Shown here: positions 34,889-45,342 of the stretch, piece by piece | Position numbering within the stretch: position 1 is the first letter of the stretch | How the letters are laid out: every line of letters begins with the position of its first letter | From: Stenopsyche tienmushanensis | Taxonomy: Eukaryota > Arthropoda > Insecta > Trichoptera > Stenopsychidae | Direction of reading: 5' to 3' | Assembly: GCA_008973525.1 (NCBI GenBank) | Contig: WACJ01000394.1 | Location: 124,001-188,000, forward strand | Length of the DNA stretch: 64,000 bases | Notes under the pieces: generated by a model | Told to the model about the DNA's origin: nothing | What the model saw: only the letters and a program-made list of their open reading frames with translations | The model's database searches: none | Program-made: the position numbers and the translations under genes

Positions 34889-36239
34889 ACTTGGAGATGA
34901 AATTTGGATACTCTATGAGAATATCCAACATAAACGGTCTTGTACCAAGGGTACAGAAGCTTTAACTGTAGCTAAACCTGGCCTACATCCAAAAAAAGTT
35001 TTGCTATGCATTTATGAGGCTTCCGAAGAGATGGAGAAATTTAATAGAAGAGAATGGATTATATATCCAAATATATAAAAATCAATGTGTGTCCGTCCAT
35101 CCATCCATCCATCCAGCTGTCCAAAATTTGCTAAGGTAAACAAAGCCTTTTGTCAACTATGCCGAGAGATGATAATGCTATCAATCTAATGTCTGTTGAA
35201 GCGCTCGGCTGCGTCAGCCAAGGCCGCGCTGGACGGCTGGCGCGTCGTGGTGCTCGGCGGGGAGCCAGTCGCTATACGAAGTGTGGGGGAGCGCACGCAT
35301 CCTAACCTCTCACTCCCACACCAATACATCGCGTAGCTTTCCAACTAAGCAAGTGTTGCTAAGCAACCAAACAAATCAATAAATAAACAAATCACTCTTT
35401 AATGTATTCTAAAAGCGAGTTGGATGCATCTTCATACATAAAAATCAATCAATAGCGAAGTAAACTCCAAGATTCAACACGATATGAGGTGCTATAATTT
35501 CCTCAAAAATATATTAACACTTTACCGGCCGCACGATTTCGCCTGAAACCGCATGTTTTTTAAAAATTTGACTGAAAACAATAGATTTTCTAAATTTAGC
35601 ATTACATTTAAACCTTTTAACCAACTAGAATAAAAATTTAAATTTAGGTTCCTATTGTTTTTTTAGAATCATAAATAATTAAATCGCTGATTTTGGACAG
35701 GGGTTGCCATCTTTTTCACATTTGAAAAGTTAAGAAAATCTAACTTTCAGAGAATGATTAAATTCTCAATATATTCCCATAGCCTTTGGGCTATGTACGG
35801 TTGTAAGTCTCGAAATATGGAATTTTTCTGGACAGGGGCTGCCAACCTTTTTTTCACATAACCAACTTTTAGACGCAGATAAAATTCTCAAAATATTATC
35901 ATCGTCTTTAGATTGTGTATAATTGTAAATCTGGAAATATGATTGCCAACCTTTTTTACAAAATATTTTTTTTAGAAAGATAAAATTCTTAAAATCAGTT
36001 TTAATAAATGCGGTCCGATATTTACTTTACAATCTATGCCAGTGGCGTATAATATTTAACGTATGATTTAACCTTATGTTGCATTGACTTTTCTGACAAA
36101 ATGTTGATAATCATTTAGTATTCGATTAAAACATACTGTAAATATAAAAACTACTGACTTCTGATTCAATAACACATAAACACACGAACAAAACACAAGG
36201 ACAACATTCAGTTAGTTTATCATTCTATATAAAAATATA

Positions 36240-36640
36240 TTTGAACTGTACCTATAATTCTTCTCTGAAACGGAAATCCGCCACGACATGTAGCAACTGT
36301 ACCAGGTTTTTAGTGAAAAAAAAAGACGAATAATATCATCGGAGCTACAGTTTGGAATGAAAAATTTCAAGAAGAGGTTATGTCCCAATAATTCCGACTG
36401 ATATGCTATTCGAATTGAAACGTGTGCAGTTTCCGGTACGAGCATCAACAAAGAACTGAAACACACAGGGTATGCGTGCATGCTTCTCACATGGACAGCT
36501 GTATGTGGACTGCTCACGCCCAAATCATTTCTTGCCAGATGGTACGCATCATATGTATTGTGAATCTAAAAGCACTTCATTAGCACGGCATAAGCATAAT
36601 CTTTGGGATGAATATAACAACAACATGGGGAGCCTTCTCT
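36240..36640 (+). pseudogene. Helitron helicase C-terminal relic (copy A)
   Basis: Frameshifted pieces read NNIIGATVWNEKFQEEV, then IPTDMLFELKRVQFPVRAS, then GMRACFSHGQLYVDCSRPNH, then SLARHKHNLWDEYNNNM. Autonomous Helitron proteins have NNVIEAxxLNGKFxGE, IPTDxPFxFKRxQFPxRxxFAMTINK and PCFSHGQLYVACSR here. The MTINKxQGQ block is deleted and the SRV Val is replaced. This is the last domain of the 5'-to-3' Pif1-type helicase, without its Walker motifs. The minus frame at 36212-36523 is a shadow. Confidence 0.85.
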
Positions 36641-36904
36641 GACCCGAGCTGTGTGATTGATCGCGATCGGATGCCATGCCCGAAAATGTCCACAGAACAT
36701 AGTCTGCGTCCATAAGCGGATCTGCATGGACACTCTGAAGTTGTTAAAAGCCCAGGTGATGCCTCAGGTGGTGCCTAACTGAGTAGAAGAAAGTGAGAGG
36801 TGGCGGCTGACGATCGACGCAGACCACCTATCCTGCCATCTAAATAAAGCCGCTTCCTTGACGCGAGCGCGTCTTAGGCTTCTATCTGGATTTCTCTGAA
36901 TCTT

Positions 36905-37320
36905 TGGGGTGGAAGAAAATATTGGAAGTCTTCTGTCCAACAAAAAGAACAAAATTAAAAACGAAATTCAGGGAGCTTACGTAATTAAATGCTCAGTCTG
37001 CATCATATCGTACATTGAACAAACCAATAGATATATCACCCACGGGGTGACAGTGCATCAGAACGCAGTCTTTGGATTAAATTACAAATCCGCAGTACAC
37101 GAATATGGTATGAAGAACGATCATCACATCAATTTTGCTGGTACAAAAACCATAGTAACCGTCGAAAATTTCGGCATCAAAATTGCGAGAGAAGCGAGGG
37201 AAACCTAAAAACGAAGTAACTCCATATTCAACGGAAGAGACGACGGCACTAGCATACCCAGAACTTGGCTACCAATTGTATCGAAATTTAAGGCACCAAT
37301 AACCAAGCAAAAAATCTGAA
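36905..37320 (+). pseudogene. Captured Penelope-like GIY-YIG endonuclease fragment (copy A)
   Basis: A 99-codon frame (from GTG at 36909) reads LLSNKKNKIKNEIQGAYVIK, C..C, SYIEQTNRYIT, VHQNAV, SAVHEYGMKNDHHINFAGTK and IKIAREARET, then a stop, then KRSNSIFNGRDDGTSIPRTW. Penelope-like retroelements end in a GIY-YIG nuclease with GVYxIxC..C, YIGQT, a conserved Arg and His, and xREAIEI..N..NRDDG..xS. Here YIG is YIE, the catalytic Arg region is altered, and TAA replaces a codon before KRSN. These defects are also in copies B and C, so nuclease activity is not expected. Confidence 0.75.
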
Positions 37321-37719
37321 AGTGCAAACAATCTACCACGAAGCGACGGCAATGCATAGCCCAACATAGCACTGGACGGAGAATGCTCACAAGGAACATC
37401 ACCAAAACGTCGGCAGCTATTCCGCGTCCATGAGTCTGACAGGAGACTCGAAGTATCGGAAAGATATATATTTGAAATCTTTATGTACCTCTCAAATAAT
37501 TACTAAGCGCGATCGTATACCCGTTTTTCAGTGTAATTAAAAATATCTATGTTCATTCCAATAAACTGAATTAAAATACATACACTTTATATCTTTAAGT
37601 GTGGCATTGCAACACATGCCGGGTATTCGCTAGTTATTCAATAAACTTTGATTTAATACAAATTATTGTTTATTTTTTTCTTGATATGAAAACGAAAGAA
37701 ACTTATGGGACACCCTAAT

Positions 37720-39030
37720 ATATAGATTTTTTGCTCCAGCGGATCACTTGGAAAGCTTTTTAAATTGACGTATTTCATAATATTTTCAAAATACATTGAA
37801 AACCCCCAGCGAAAGCTTGGCCCTTTTCCGCCCATCTAATGTTTCACACTTTCAATATTTCATCCGTATCTGCTATCCCGGAAGTTCAATATTGTAAGAA
37901 CGACCAACCGACATACATGTTTTTATCATATGACATGAAAGCATCGCCCATAACCATACCATGGCATAGCAAATGCGGCTCTCAACATTGAAATATTAAA
38001 AAAGGCTGACGCATATGTCCGAAAATAGAGTCGTATTATTGGATGTTTGCTCTCTATACCACGCATATCAAAATATGGCCAAATCGAAATAGAAAATTGA
38101 ACCCAAAGCGATTTTTCTATGGCTTAGGACCGATACGTTCTTATTTATGTAAACATCTGATAATAAATATATATTAGGATCTACGCCTATAGACGCCGAA
38201 TTTAAATTAGATACTTGAATTAAGCAAGTCCTTGGAGGCACATAATCCAATTTAGCGTTTCAGTCCTAATGAAATGTAATAAATATAGTGTATAGATTGT
38301 TTTTATTGTTATCGAATGGCATGGCTTAATATTTTCGCTTCGTTTTTTATCATTATCATAGTCACGTCGAGCTTTAATTGAATCAGACGAAAGCTCACTG
38401 CGACGTAGGCGCGTGAGCTTTTTCTTTATATCTGCCAATTATTTTTATATTTGCCGATTGATTTGGCATTATATGCTTACTAATTTGCTGACGAGGAATA
38501 AACTTTGATAAAGCAACAAGATATTGAACTCATCTAGATAAAAAAAATTAAACATCTTTAGCGCTATTCATAACAATAAAGACGATCAAATTGCGCCGAT
38601 ATAAACTTTTCTTGAAGTCTGGACGCAAAATTGTAAAGAAAGTTGTTATAAACTGAGCTTGAAGGCGTCTTAATCTTATAAAAAAATGAAGTCTTTCAAG
38701 TTTCCCTTAATTTTCAGCATTTAATTCAGCGTTTAAGTGTTATTTTTGGCAAAGTTTTAAATCTTCAGGGTCGGCATTGTGATGAAATCTAAATACATTC
38801 TTAACGCAATTGGAATTTTAAATTTCGCATTAAGGTTGACAATATTCTTGATCAAGTCGAGTTAAATTTAAAGTTAAAATACTTATTAATAATTCAAAAA
38901 AGTAGAACTTCACAACAAATTATCTATTTTATTGTTTAAATATAGAATTTCTAACTGAATTTTTTAATATTTTTTAAACAAATATATTTTTAAAATCTTG
39001 AATAATTGATCTAAATTACGATTTTGCAAC
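37720..39030. other. No recognised gene
   Basis: A+T-rich sequence. Minus frames at 37653-37835, 38068-38250 and 38220-38438 are 72 codons or shorter with no motif. Confidence 0.5.
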
Positions 39031-39034
39031 GTAG

Positions 39035-39185
39035 CTTGAATCAAATACCCGCACTACAACTTTAGCCACGTCTAACATAATCTTAGCCACTTTGTATCAA
39101 AAGTAGACGAGATTTATTGAACAATGATGAATTTAAACTACTTGTAGATGAAAAAGCAGCTTTGTAGATATAAATTGAATACCGG
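39035..39185 (-). repeat. Dispersed repeat, pairs with 29335-29480
   Basis: The complement reads ACAAAGCTGC, AATAAATCTCGTCTACTTTT, GATACAAAGTGGCTAAG and GTGGCTAAAGTTGTAGTGCG, aligning with 29335-29480 at moderate identity. Identity of the element is unknown. Confidence 0.6.
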
Positions 39186-39189
39186 TATC

Positions 39190-39775
39190 TGCAATTATTC
39201 AGGTTTAAAAAAATGTTCTTAATGTCTAATAATCTCGATTAATTTCAAATATAATATTAAATTCGTCTAATATTAGGCCAATAATCATCAAACAATTCTG
39301 GATTGTTAGATCAAGCTTTTAAATTTGATCCTATTTATAATTACAGGCAGGGAAACTACCTAATTTTATTATTTTAGAAATTAAAAACACAATCGGTATA
39401 CAAGGTATCAGTTTAATTAAGGCTTTAAGGCTAACACGCGTTCTTTTTTCAATATTAAACTTATATAATAAAAAAACGTTAAATTATGTTCTTTAAAACG
39501 AGTGCCATGTTGTTTTTTTTTATAATAATTATCAATTCAGGGTGTGCGTTTTAAATAAGGAAGTTTCTCTGCCGCACTCTGTAGTATTAGCATAATTATA
39601 TATAATATTTTACAATAGTAAAGATTTTTTATTTGATGTTTAAGACAGTTTATTTAATAGCTGATGTATTCGTTTCGCAATTTTAAATTAATTGTTAAAT
39701 TTTATACATCATATTAATTCTTTTCAATCTAAAAGGGTTCAAAACGATAAAGGTAAAAGGCTTTTTACAATTCCA
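39190..39775. other. A+T-rich flank of the RTE element
   Basis: No frame or repeat is supported here. The last bases (39779-39789, CATTTTTATGT) form the 3'-side target duplication of the RTE insertion. Confidence 0.6.
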
Positions 39776-39783
39776 GGACATTT

Positions 39784-42700
39784 TTATGTACTTTTACTTA
39801 CTTTTACTTTTACCGACAACGCTTGCCGCCATTTTCGTCTGTCCTGGGCCTCCTCCCTCCAATTGCCCAGGCCCAGACGAGCGGCGTCTTTTTTTACCTG
39901 ATCCGCCCAGCGAAGTCGAGGTCTTCCGACGGGTCTACTGCCACTCGGCTGAAAATCTAAGACGGCTCGGGGAACTCGGTGTATCGGCATCCGCGCCACA
40001 TGACCTGCCCAATGGAGACGGCGGGTTCGGACGAAGCTAGTTATTGACGCCTCGCCGTACATGACCATGACCTCGCGATTGGACCTCATGGTTTCGAAAC
40101 CCGAAGTCGCATCCCGGAGAGGTCCGAAAATTTTTCTCAAAACTTTTCTCTCGAACCTCTCGAGGCGCATCGCATCCCGCGCGGTCATGGTCCATGCTTC
40201 ACCCCCGTAAACCACTACCGGCCTAATCAATGTTTTATATATTTTAATTTTAGTTTTAGCCGATAGTGATTTGTTTCCTAAAATTTTCTTCAGGCCATGG
40301 TAGCACCGATTTCCGTATTGAATCCTGGAGGTTATTTCGTTGCACATCAAGTTCTTCTCCGTGAGGATGGATCCTAGATACTTGAAATCCTGGACCCTTT
40401 CAATATTATTGTTATTGACACTCACGGAGGTACAACCTCCAGTATTCACTCTCGAAACCGTCATTAGCTTAGTCTTTTCATAATTTATAGTCATACCGAA
40501 GGTAGCAGCAGCCCCGTCGACAGACGTAAGCGCCGCCAAAGCTTCCGATCTCGATTTCGCCACAACGTCGATGTCGTCCGCAAAGGCAAGATACATTAAA
40601 TCTTCGTTCCATGGATGTGCGTGTCCCAATCTGTCAGCCTCCCTCATGATTGCTTCCAACGCAATATTAAAGAGGATCGGGGAGAGGGCATCCCCCTGTC
40701 TAACTCCCGTCGTCACCTCGAAGGGCTCCGACAGGGCACCGTTGGCACGTACCACACTGACCGATCCGGTCACGCACATCCTCGACAGCCTCACCAGCTT
40801 ACTCGGGATTCCCATCTCCAACATGGTCCTCCAAAGCTTTTCCCGATTGATGCTGTCGTAAGCCCTGCAGAAATCTACAAAAACGTGGTGGAGATCGACA
40901 CCGTATTCCCACATTTTTTGTGAGAATAATTTAACCGAAAATAATTGGTCCACAGTAGACCTGCCGGGTCTGAAGCCACACTGGTATTCTCCGAGAAGTT
41001 CCTCCACGATGGGAGACAGCCGCCCGATGAGAGCTCTTGTAAATAATTTATATGCTATGTTTAAAAGGGATATGCCCCTGTAGTTGGAGCACAGCAGCAC
41101 ATTCCCTTTCTTATGTATTGGGCATATTACGGCCGTCCTCCACTCAGAAGGCATGACCTCGGTCTGCCATATTGTCAGAACGAGGCCATATAACCTCATA
41201 AGCAGAGGGCGTCCACCCCATTTCAAGAACTTCGCCGGGATACCGTCCACCCCTGCGGCCCTCCCTCCCCGAAGACCCCGTAAACAGGCCTCAAACTCGC
41301 CCAATGTCGGAGGGGTTATCTCAATATTATTTATGTTGACCTCAGGTGATTCTCCCAGATCCACCGACCCGCCGCCGAGAAGATTTTTAAAATATCTTCT
41401 CCAGCACCCGAGAACTTCCTGCACCCCGACCAACAAAACTCCGCTCTCATCCCTTACCATGTTCGATCTAGTCGAGTCATCACGACATAATTTTTTAATA
41501 TTTTTATAGAATTTTTTACTGTCGTTTATTCGTGACTCGTCTAGCTCTCCCATTTGGCAGAGAAGAAAACGTCGCTTCGCCGATCGTATGATCCGCCTGA
41601 CCTCCCCCCTCGCACGGGTGTAAGCATCCCTGCCCACACCCGTGGGAGACCGAAGCCATGCCATTCTCAGGCGCTTTCTCTCCCCAACAGCGCGTCTGCA
41701 GTCCTCGTCAAACCAACCCTCGGTCTTTCTCCCCTCCGAGATTCCAACACAAGTCTCTGCGGCCTCGCGCACTACGGTCTCGATCTCCTTCCACATCCTT
41801 TCGACATCGACCTCGCCGCTGCTTGGTCTGCTCTCACTCGAAACCCCCGTCTCGAAAGCCTCCGACACGCGCTTTTCAAAATCCACACGGACTCCACGAT
41901 CCCTCAGAGCATCAACGTTCCAAATTTTTTTAGGGCGTTTTAAATTACTATAATTTGCTCTGAAGGCATATTTTATTTTCACGAGACAATGGTCGGAGTC
42001 GCAGTCCGCCCCACGCATCGTTCTGACGTCCGCCACACCACTTCTATGCCTTTTATCAATCAACACGTGGTCAATCTGATTTCGGGTGACCCCGTCGGCA
42101 GACAACCACGTGTATTTATGTATTTTTTTATGTTCAAAAGTGGTGCTGCTGACAATCAATCCGACGGATGTGGCAAAACTGACGAGTCTCTCTCCATTGT
42201 CGTTACAAACATCGTGGAGACTATGGGCTCCGATCGTGGGTCTGTAAAAGATTTCCCTGCCAACTTTCGCGTTCAAATCACCCAATAATATTTTAGCGTC
42301 ATAAGAGGGCAGAGAGCTGTAAGTCTTCTGAACTTCTTCATAGAAGGCGTCCTTGATGCTGTCATCTGTCTCCTCTGTGGGAGCATACACACACACCAAG
42401 GATAAGTTGTGCCCTTTGCCTCTTATACGTAGCGTACATATTCTGTCGCTAATAGGGTTAAAATTTAAAACGGACGACAGGGTCCTCTTATCCAGCACGA
42501 ACCCCACGCCCGATCTCCGAGCCGCCCCGTCACCACTGTACAAGATGGCCGCATCCCCGAGGAGCATCGATCCACAACCGATGAGTCGATGCTCCTGGAT
42601 CGCCGCCACGTTGACCCGGAAGCGGGACAGCTCGCGTAACGTCGCGTCGAAACCTTCCGGTCCGTTCCAAGTTCGAACGTTCCAAGAACCGATAATCAAA

Positions 42701-42813
42701 AACTGGCGACACCTACCTGGGCGCTCCCGAGATAGTGGTCTAAAAGCGCGTCGGTCTTCACGGCTCTCTGTACGGGTGCAGGCGCCAACCACACTTCGGG
42801 GTAGATCACCCAT
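39784..42813 (-). CDS. RTE endonuclease/reverse transcriptase polyprotein
   Basis: An uninterrupted 1009-residue frame. Upstream of the ATG at 42813 only a GTG is available before an in-frame stop. Residues 40-280 are an apurinic-type endonuclease: SWNVRTW (Asn46), IQEHR (Glu75), LLGDLNAKVG (Asp180, Asn182), NQIDHVLID (Asp249, His250) and SDH (274-276). The reverse transcriptase spans about 520-790: GGRAAGVDGIPAKFLK, YRGISLLN, FVDFCRAYDSI (Asp648), GVRQGDALSP, YLAFADDID (Asp747, Asp748). The end has RRLHWAGHVARMP and GRPRLRWADQV, typical of RTE. All catalytic residues seen are present. It nicks DNA and copies its own RNA at the nick. The stop lies outside the element, in flanking DNA. Confidence 0.96.
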   Translation of the reverse strand: MGDLPRSVVGACTRTESREDRRAFRPLSRERPGRCRQFLIIGSWNVRTWNGPEGFDATLRELSRFRVNVAAIQEHRLIGCGSMLLGDAAILYSGDGAARRSGVGFVLDKRTLSSVLNFNPISDRICTLRIRGKGHNLSLVCVYAPTEETDDSIKDAFYEEVQKTYSSLPSYDAKILLGDLNAKVGREIFYRPTIGAHSLHDVCNDNGERLVSFATSVGLIVSSTTFEHKKIHKYTWLSADGVTRNQIDHVLIDKRHRSGVADVRTMRGADCDSDHCLVKIKYAFRANYSNLKRPKKIWNVDALRDRGVRVDFEKRVSEAFETGVSSESRPSSGEVDVERMWKEIETVVREAAETCVGISEGRKTEGWFDEDCRRAVGERKRLRMAWLRSPTGVGRDAYTRARGEVRRIIRSAKRRFLLCQMGELDESRINDSKKFYKNIKKLCRDDSTRSNMVRDESGVLLVGVQEVLGCWRRYFKNLLGGGSVDLGESPEVNINNIEITPPTLGEFEACLRGLRGGRAAGVDGIPAKFLKWGGRPLLMRLYGLVLTIWQTEVMPSEWRTAVICPIHKKGNVLLCSNYRGISLLNIAYKLFTRALIGRLSPIVEELLGEYQCGFRPGRSTVDQLFSVKLFSQKMWEYGVDLHHVFVDFCRAYDSINREKLWRTMLEMGIPSKLVRLSRMCVTGSVSVVRANGALSEPFEVTTGVRQGDALSPILFNIALEAIMREADRLGHAHPWNEDLMYLAFADDIDVVAKSRSEALAALTSVDGAAATFGMTINYEKTKLMTVSRVNTGGCTSVSVNNNNIERVQDFKYLGSILTEKNLMCNEITSRIQYGNRCYHGLKKILGNKSLSAKTKIKIYKTLIRPVVVYGGEAWTMTARDAMRLERFERKVLRKIFGPLRDATSGFETMRSNREVMVMYGEASITSFVRTRRLHWAGHVARMPIHRVPRAVLDFQPSGSRPVGRPRLRWADQVKKDAARLGLGNWREEAQDRRKWRQALSVKVKVSKST

Positions 42814-42910
42814 CACGCGATCAGTCCGTCCATTGTATTGTTTTGTGACAATACACTTTTGGTATTGTTAATTACTTAATTATAGGACGACCGCTCGATA
42901 CGTCGATCGT
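39790..42910 (-). mobile_element. Full-length RTE-clade non-LTR retrotransposon
   Basis: Exact 11-bp duplications CATTTTTATGT flank it (39779-39789 and 42911-42921). The 5' untranslated part is about 97 bp, starting ACGATCGACG. The 3' end is not poly-A but a GTAAAAGTAAAAGTAAGTAA type microsatellite, as RTE elements have. It is markedly more G+C-rich than its surroundings. The many plus-strand frames inside it (for example 41084-41509 and 42353-42871) are shadows. With an intact frame and intact duplications it is probably the youngest element here. Confidence 0.95.
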
Positions 42911-42921
42911 CATTTTTATGT
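42911..42921. repeat. Target-site duplication of the RTE element (5' side)
   Basis: CATTTTTATGT is identical to 39779-39789 on the other side of the element. It defines both insertion boundaries. Confidence 0.92.
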
Positions 42922-44079
42922 GAAGTCTTTAATCATTTATACCTTTTCTCAAAGCGTGTAAATTGTTCTCTGACATCCAATACCTTAAAACTTATATAAT
43001 TTCGTGACCTTTTATAGAAAGGGATGAACTATGTAGGGAGGTTTAAATCTGGCCCTTGAATACGACACTAATATTTTATCACAAGCAAATATTGGAAATA
43101 GATAGATATCACGTTATATTCAAATAAAATCAATGGTGCTTTTAAAAAAATATTTAAGAAATGTTCAAAGATTTATATTCTTTTGCTATTGACAAGAAGC
43201 AAATTCAGCCAGATAGATCAAATAAAGCCTTATTTATCAAGCTTTACCTTTATTATGCTCGTCCAATCTTAGCAAACAAGTATATTGACTTTCAAGCATC
43301 TTCCATATAGTCTATATGTGGTCAAAAAATAGAAAATCCCACAGTGGTGTTTTTAACATACATATAACTCATGATTAACATCGGGCCGTAATTCGTCAAA
43401 AGATAAAAAAAGGATACGAAAAACCTCCATGTGGGGAAGTTTTTTAACGCCCCTGACATTCGGGATGACCTCATTTATAACAGTAATAAAGCGATGGTGC
43501 TAAAAAAAATAAGTCTTTCACGAGGATGCCTCGGTGCGTGTTCGGTTTCATAAAAATTCTAGACTTTAATTTTCTTTGATAGGGGCGTGAAGTTATAAAG
43601 GATAACGACCCACAGTATTATAAATATTCATTATTGTATGGGCCTCGTAATTATGAGGCCTAAATAATTAATTTCGAACGCAAAATACAATAGTTGCTCT
43701 TTCGTGTTTTTAATATGCGCAGAAAATCATACTCGTTCGTTAAATTTCCAAAGAATCTCATAATTTCTAGGGTTTATTTATATTAACCATAGTGCTTGTG
43801 GTGTATAATCAAGTATTTAAAGCTATGATCATTTTTCACCAAAGAACATTTCCTATTACATTAGATATTATGATTATAATTAAAGTTTGAAGATAAGTGA
43901 AAATTAATAAGGTTTTATTGTTTAAGTAAGCGGCTTGAATCCTTCAAAATTGTTCAATCTTCTAAACAATTCAACAACTTTCAAACATAATTATTAACTT
44001 TAATTAGTTTGCTAATTAAATTTAATGTTATGAATATGAATAACTGGATTTATAGCTATGGCTTATTGCAGCTTAAATG
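42922..44079. other. No recognised gene
   Basis: A+T-rich sequence with no frames above 60 codons. GGGCCGTAA near 43384 recalls GGGCCGTAACT at 7431, too short to define an element. Confidence 0.5.
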
Positions 44080-44080
44080 T

Positions 44081-44330
44081 TAGGTTGTCCCATAAGTTTC
44101 TTTCGCTAATGAACACAGATCTAATCATAGCCATGGTTGAAGAAAACCTGCGATATAACTGTTCGCGAAATAGCTAACCAGTTAGTAATTCCACGAACAT
44201 ACGTCCACAATCATCTGACAAATTTGGGCTACATCAATCGTTCAGATGTGTGGCTTCCTCATGAAATGACTGACTCAAATAAACTTCAGCATATTTCAAC
44301 ATGCGATTTTCTTCTCCAACGACATAATAT
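44081..44330 (+). mobile_element. Mariner family 1, copy d (5' fragment)
   Basis: Keeps the 5' terminal repeat TTAGGTTGTCCCATAAGTTT then CTTTCG, the start codon region (ATGGTTGAAGAAAACCTGCG) and the helix-turn-helix: VREIANQLVIPRTYVHNHLT and GYINRSDVWLPHEM. Homology ends at LLQRHN near 44328. The 44137-44373 frame is this fragment. Truncated before any catalytic residue. Confidence 0.85.
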
Positions 44331-44479
44331 AAATAACTATCCTGGATTTATAATTCGAATCGTGCATATTTAATTTCAACAAACATTACTAGCATACCGA
44401 CCAATTTAAATGATTTGAAGTACATATTCATATTTTGATCGATCGTGTCACTCACGATCCTTATATGAAAACCCCAGCC

Positions 44480-44775
44480 ACCGAGAGCATCTGCCGCCAT
44501 TTTCATCTGTTTTAGATATCATTCCTTCAATCACCCAAGCCCAGAAATATGGGGTTTAAGTATATTCGTCTATTCTATCGTAGACAAGGTCTTCCGACGG
44601 GTCTACTGCCACTCGGTCGGGAATGTAATATAGTACGAGAAACTCTATGAGACGGCATCTGCGCTACATGACCTGCCCAATATAGTGCTGCACAAAGTTT
44701 ATAATGGAAGCTTCGCCGTATATGTCCATGACCTCTCCCTAGAGGTCCGATTTTTTTCTCAAAATTAAATGTTTT
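44480..44775 (-). mobile_element. RTE-type fragment (3' end)
   Basis: On the plus strand TGCCGCCATTTTCATCTG, CACCCAAGCCCAGA, GGTCTTCCGACGGGTCTACT then GCCACTCGG, ACATGACCTGCCCAATA and GAGGTCCGATTTTTTTCTCA line up with the intact element between about 39825 and 40145. A deletion removed the part matching 40080-40115. Here the minus-strand frame ends KWR.MLSVAGVFI then a stop codon, so this related element had its own stop, unlike the intact copy. Confidence 0.75.
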
Positions 44776-45342
44776 TTATAGAATATTAAAAAGAAAAATT
44801 AAAGTAGATGCGTGATCAAACACTCGCACGATATGAGCTCTATCTAAATTTTTCCATCCAATTTTTCTACACATTCACACATTTTAAATCAAGATCTCAT
44901 CTATGAGGGTGTCCCATAAGTTTCTTTCGTTTTAATATTAAGAAAAAAATAAACAATAATTTGTATTACATCAAAATTGATTGAATAATATATGATACAT
45001 TCTGTTTCATTACCTTTCTCCATCTCTCCGGAAGCCTCATAATGCTTTCTTGCCAAAATTTTCCAGATTTGTAGGCAAAATATTGATCAAGGTACATTTT
45101 TATATCATTTTTTAAATTAAAATTTTTATCATGTAAAGAATTTTTCAATGAAAGAAATAAATAATTATCTGAAGGCGCAATATTCGGAGAGTATGGAGCA
45201 TGAGGTAAAACATCCCAGTCAAATGATAATAATTTATTTCTGACGAGCAAAGACACATACGGCCTGGCGATATCGTGATGAAAAACAACGCCTTGTCTGT
45301 TCGCTAATTCTGGCCGTTTTCTGACAATTGCATCCTTTAGAT

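Larger units (their letters stand above)
35066..37633 (+). mobile_element. Helitron family 1, copy A (complete, non-autonomous)
   Basis: This 2568-bp rolling-circle transposon starts TCCAAATATATAAAAATCAA and ends CGGGTATTCGCTAG. GGCAT and ATGCC form a small stem about 9 nt before CTAG, as Helitrons require. It lies exactly between A and T of a mariner copy with no target duplication, so both ends are certain. In order it has a G+C-rich non-coding segment (35160-35330), an unrelated or rearranged stretch (about 35514-36168), the helicase C-terminal relic, and a captured GIY-YIG fragment. It lacks a Rep domain and most of the helicase, so it would need proteins in trans. Confidence 0.93.
34892..37719 (+). 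mobile_element. Mariner family 1, copy c, split by Helitron copy A
   Basis: The left piece (34892-35065) begins at GGAGATGAAATTTGGATACT (first catalytic Asp), runs to KPGLHPKKVLLCIY, then by internal deletion jumps to the C-terminal ASEEMEKFN segment and AGAATGGATTATATA. The right piece (37634-37719) resumes with TTATTCAATAAACTTTGATT and ends in the 3' repeat CGAAAGAAACTTATGGGACA then CCCTAATA. Joined across the Helitron these match the uninterrupted 3' region at 23080-23191. The 34845-35078 frame spans the left piece. Confidence 0.9.

Noticed and set aside
36212..36523. 103-codon minus-strand frame in Helitron copy A (similar at 25847-26152)
   Set aside because: It is antisense to the helicase relic, which has recognisable motifs on the other strand.
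39786..40040. 84-codon plus-strand frame starting with a hydrophobic, signal-like stretch
   Set aside because: It is the antisense of the RTE 3' end, and the hydrophobic start is the translated microsatellite tail.
41084..42871. Several plus-strand frames of 91-172 codons
   Set aside because: They lie opposite the RTE coding sequence and are shadows produced by its higher G+C content.
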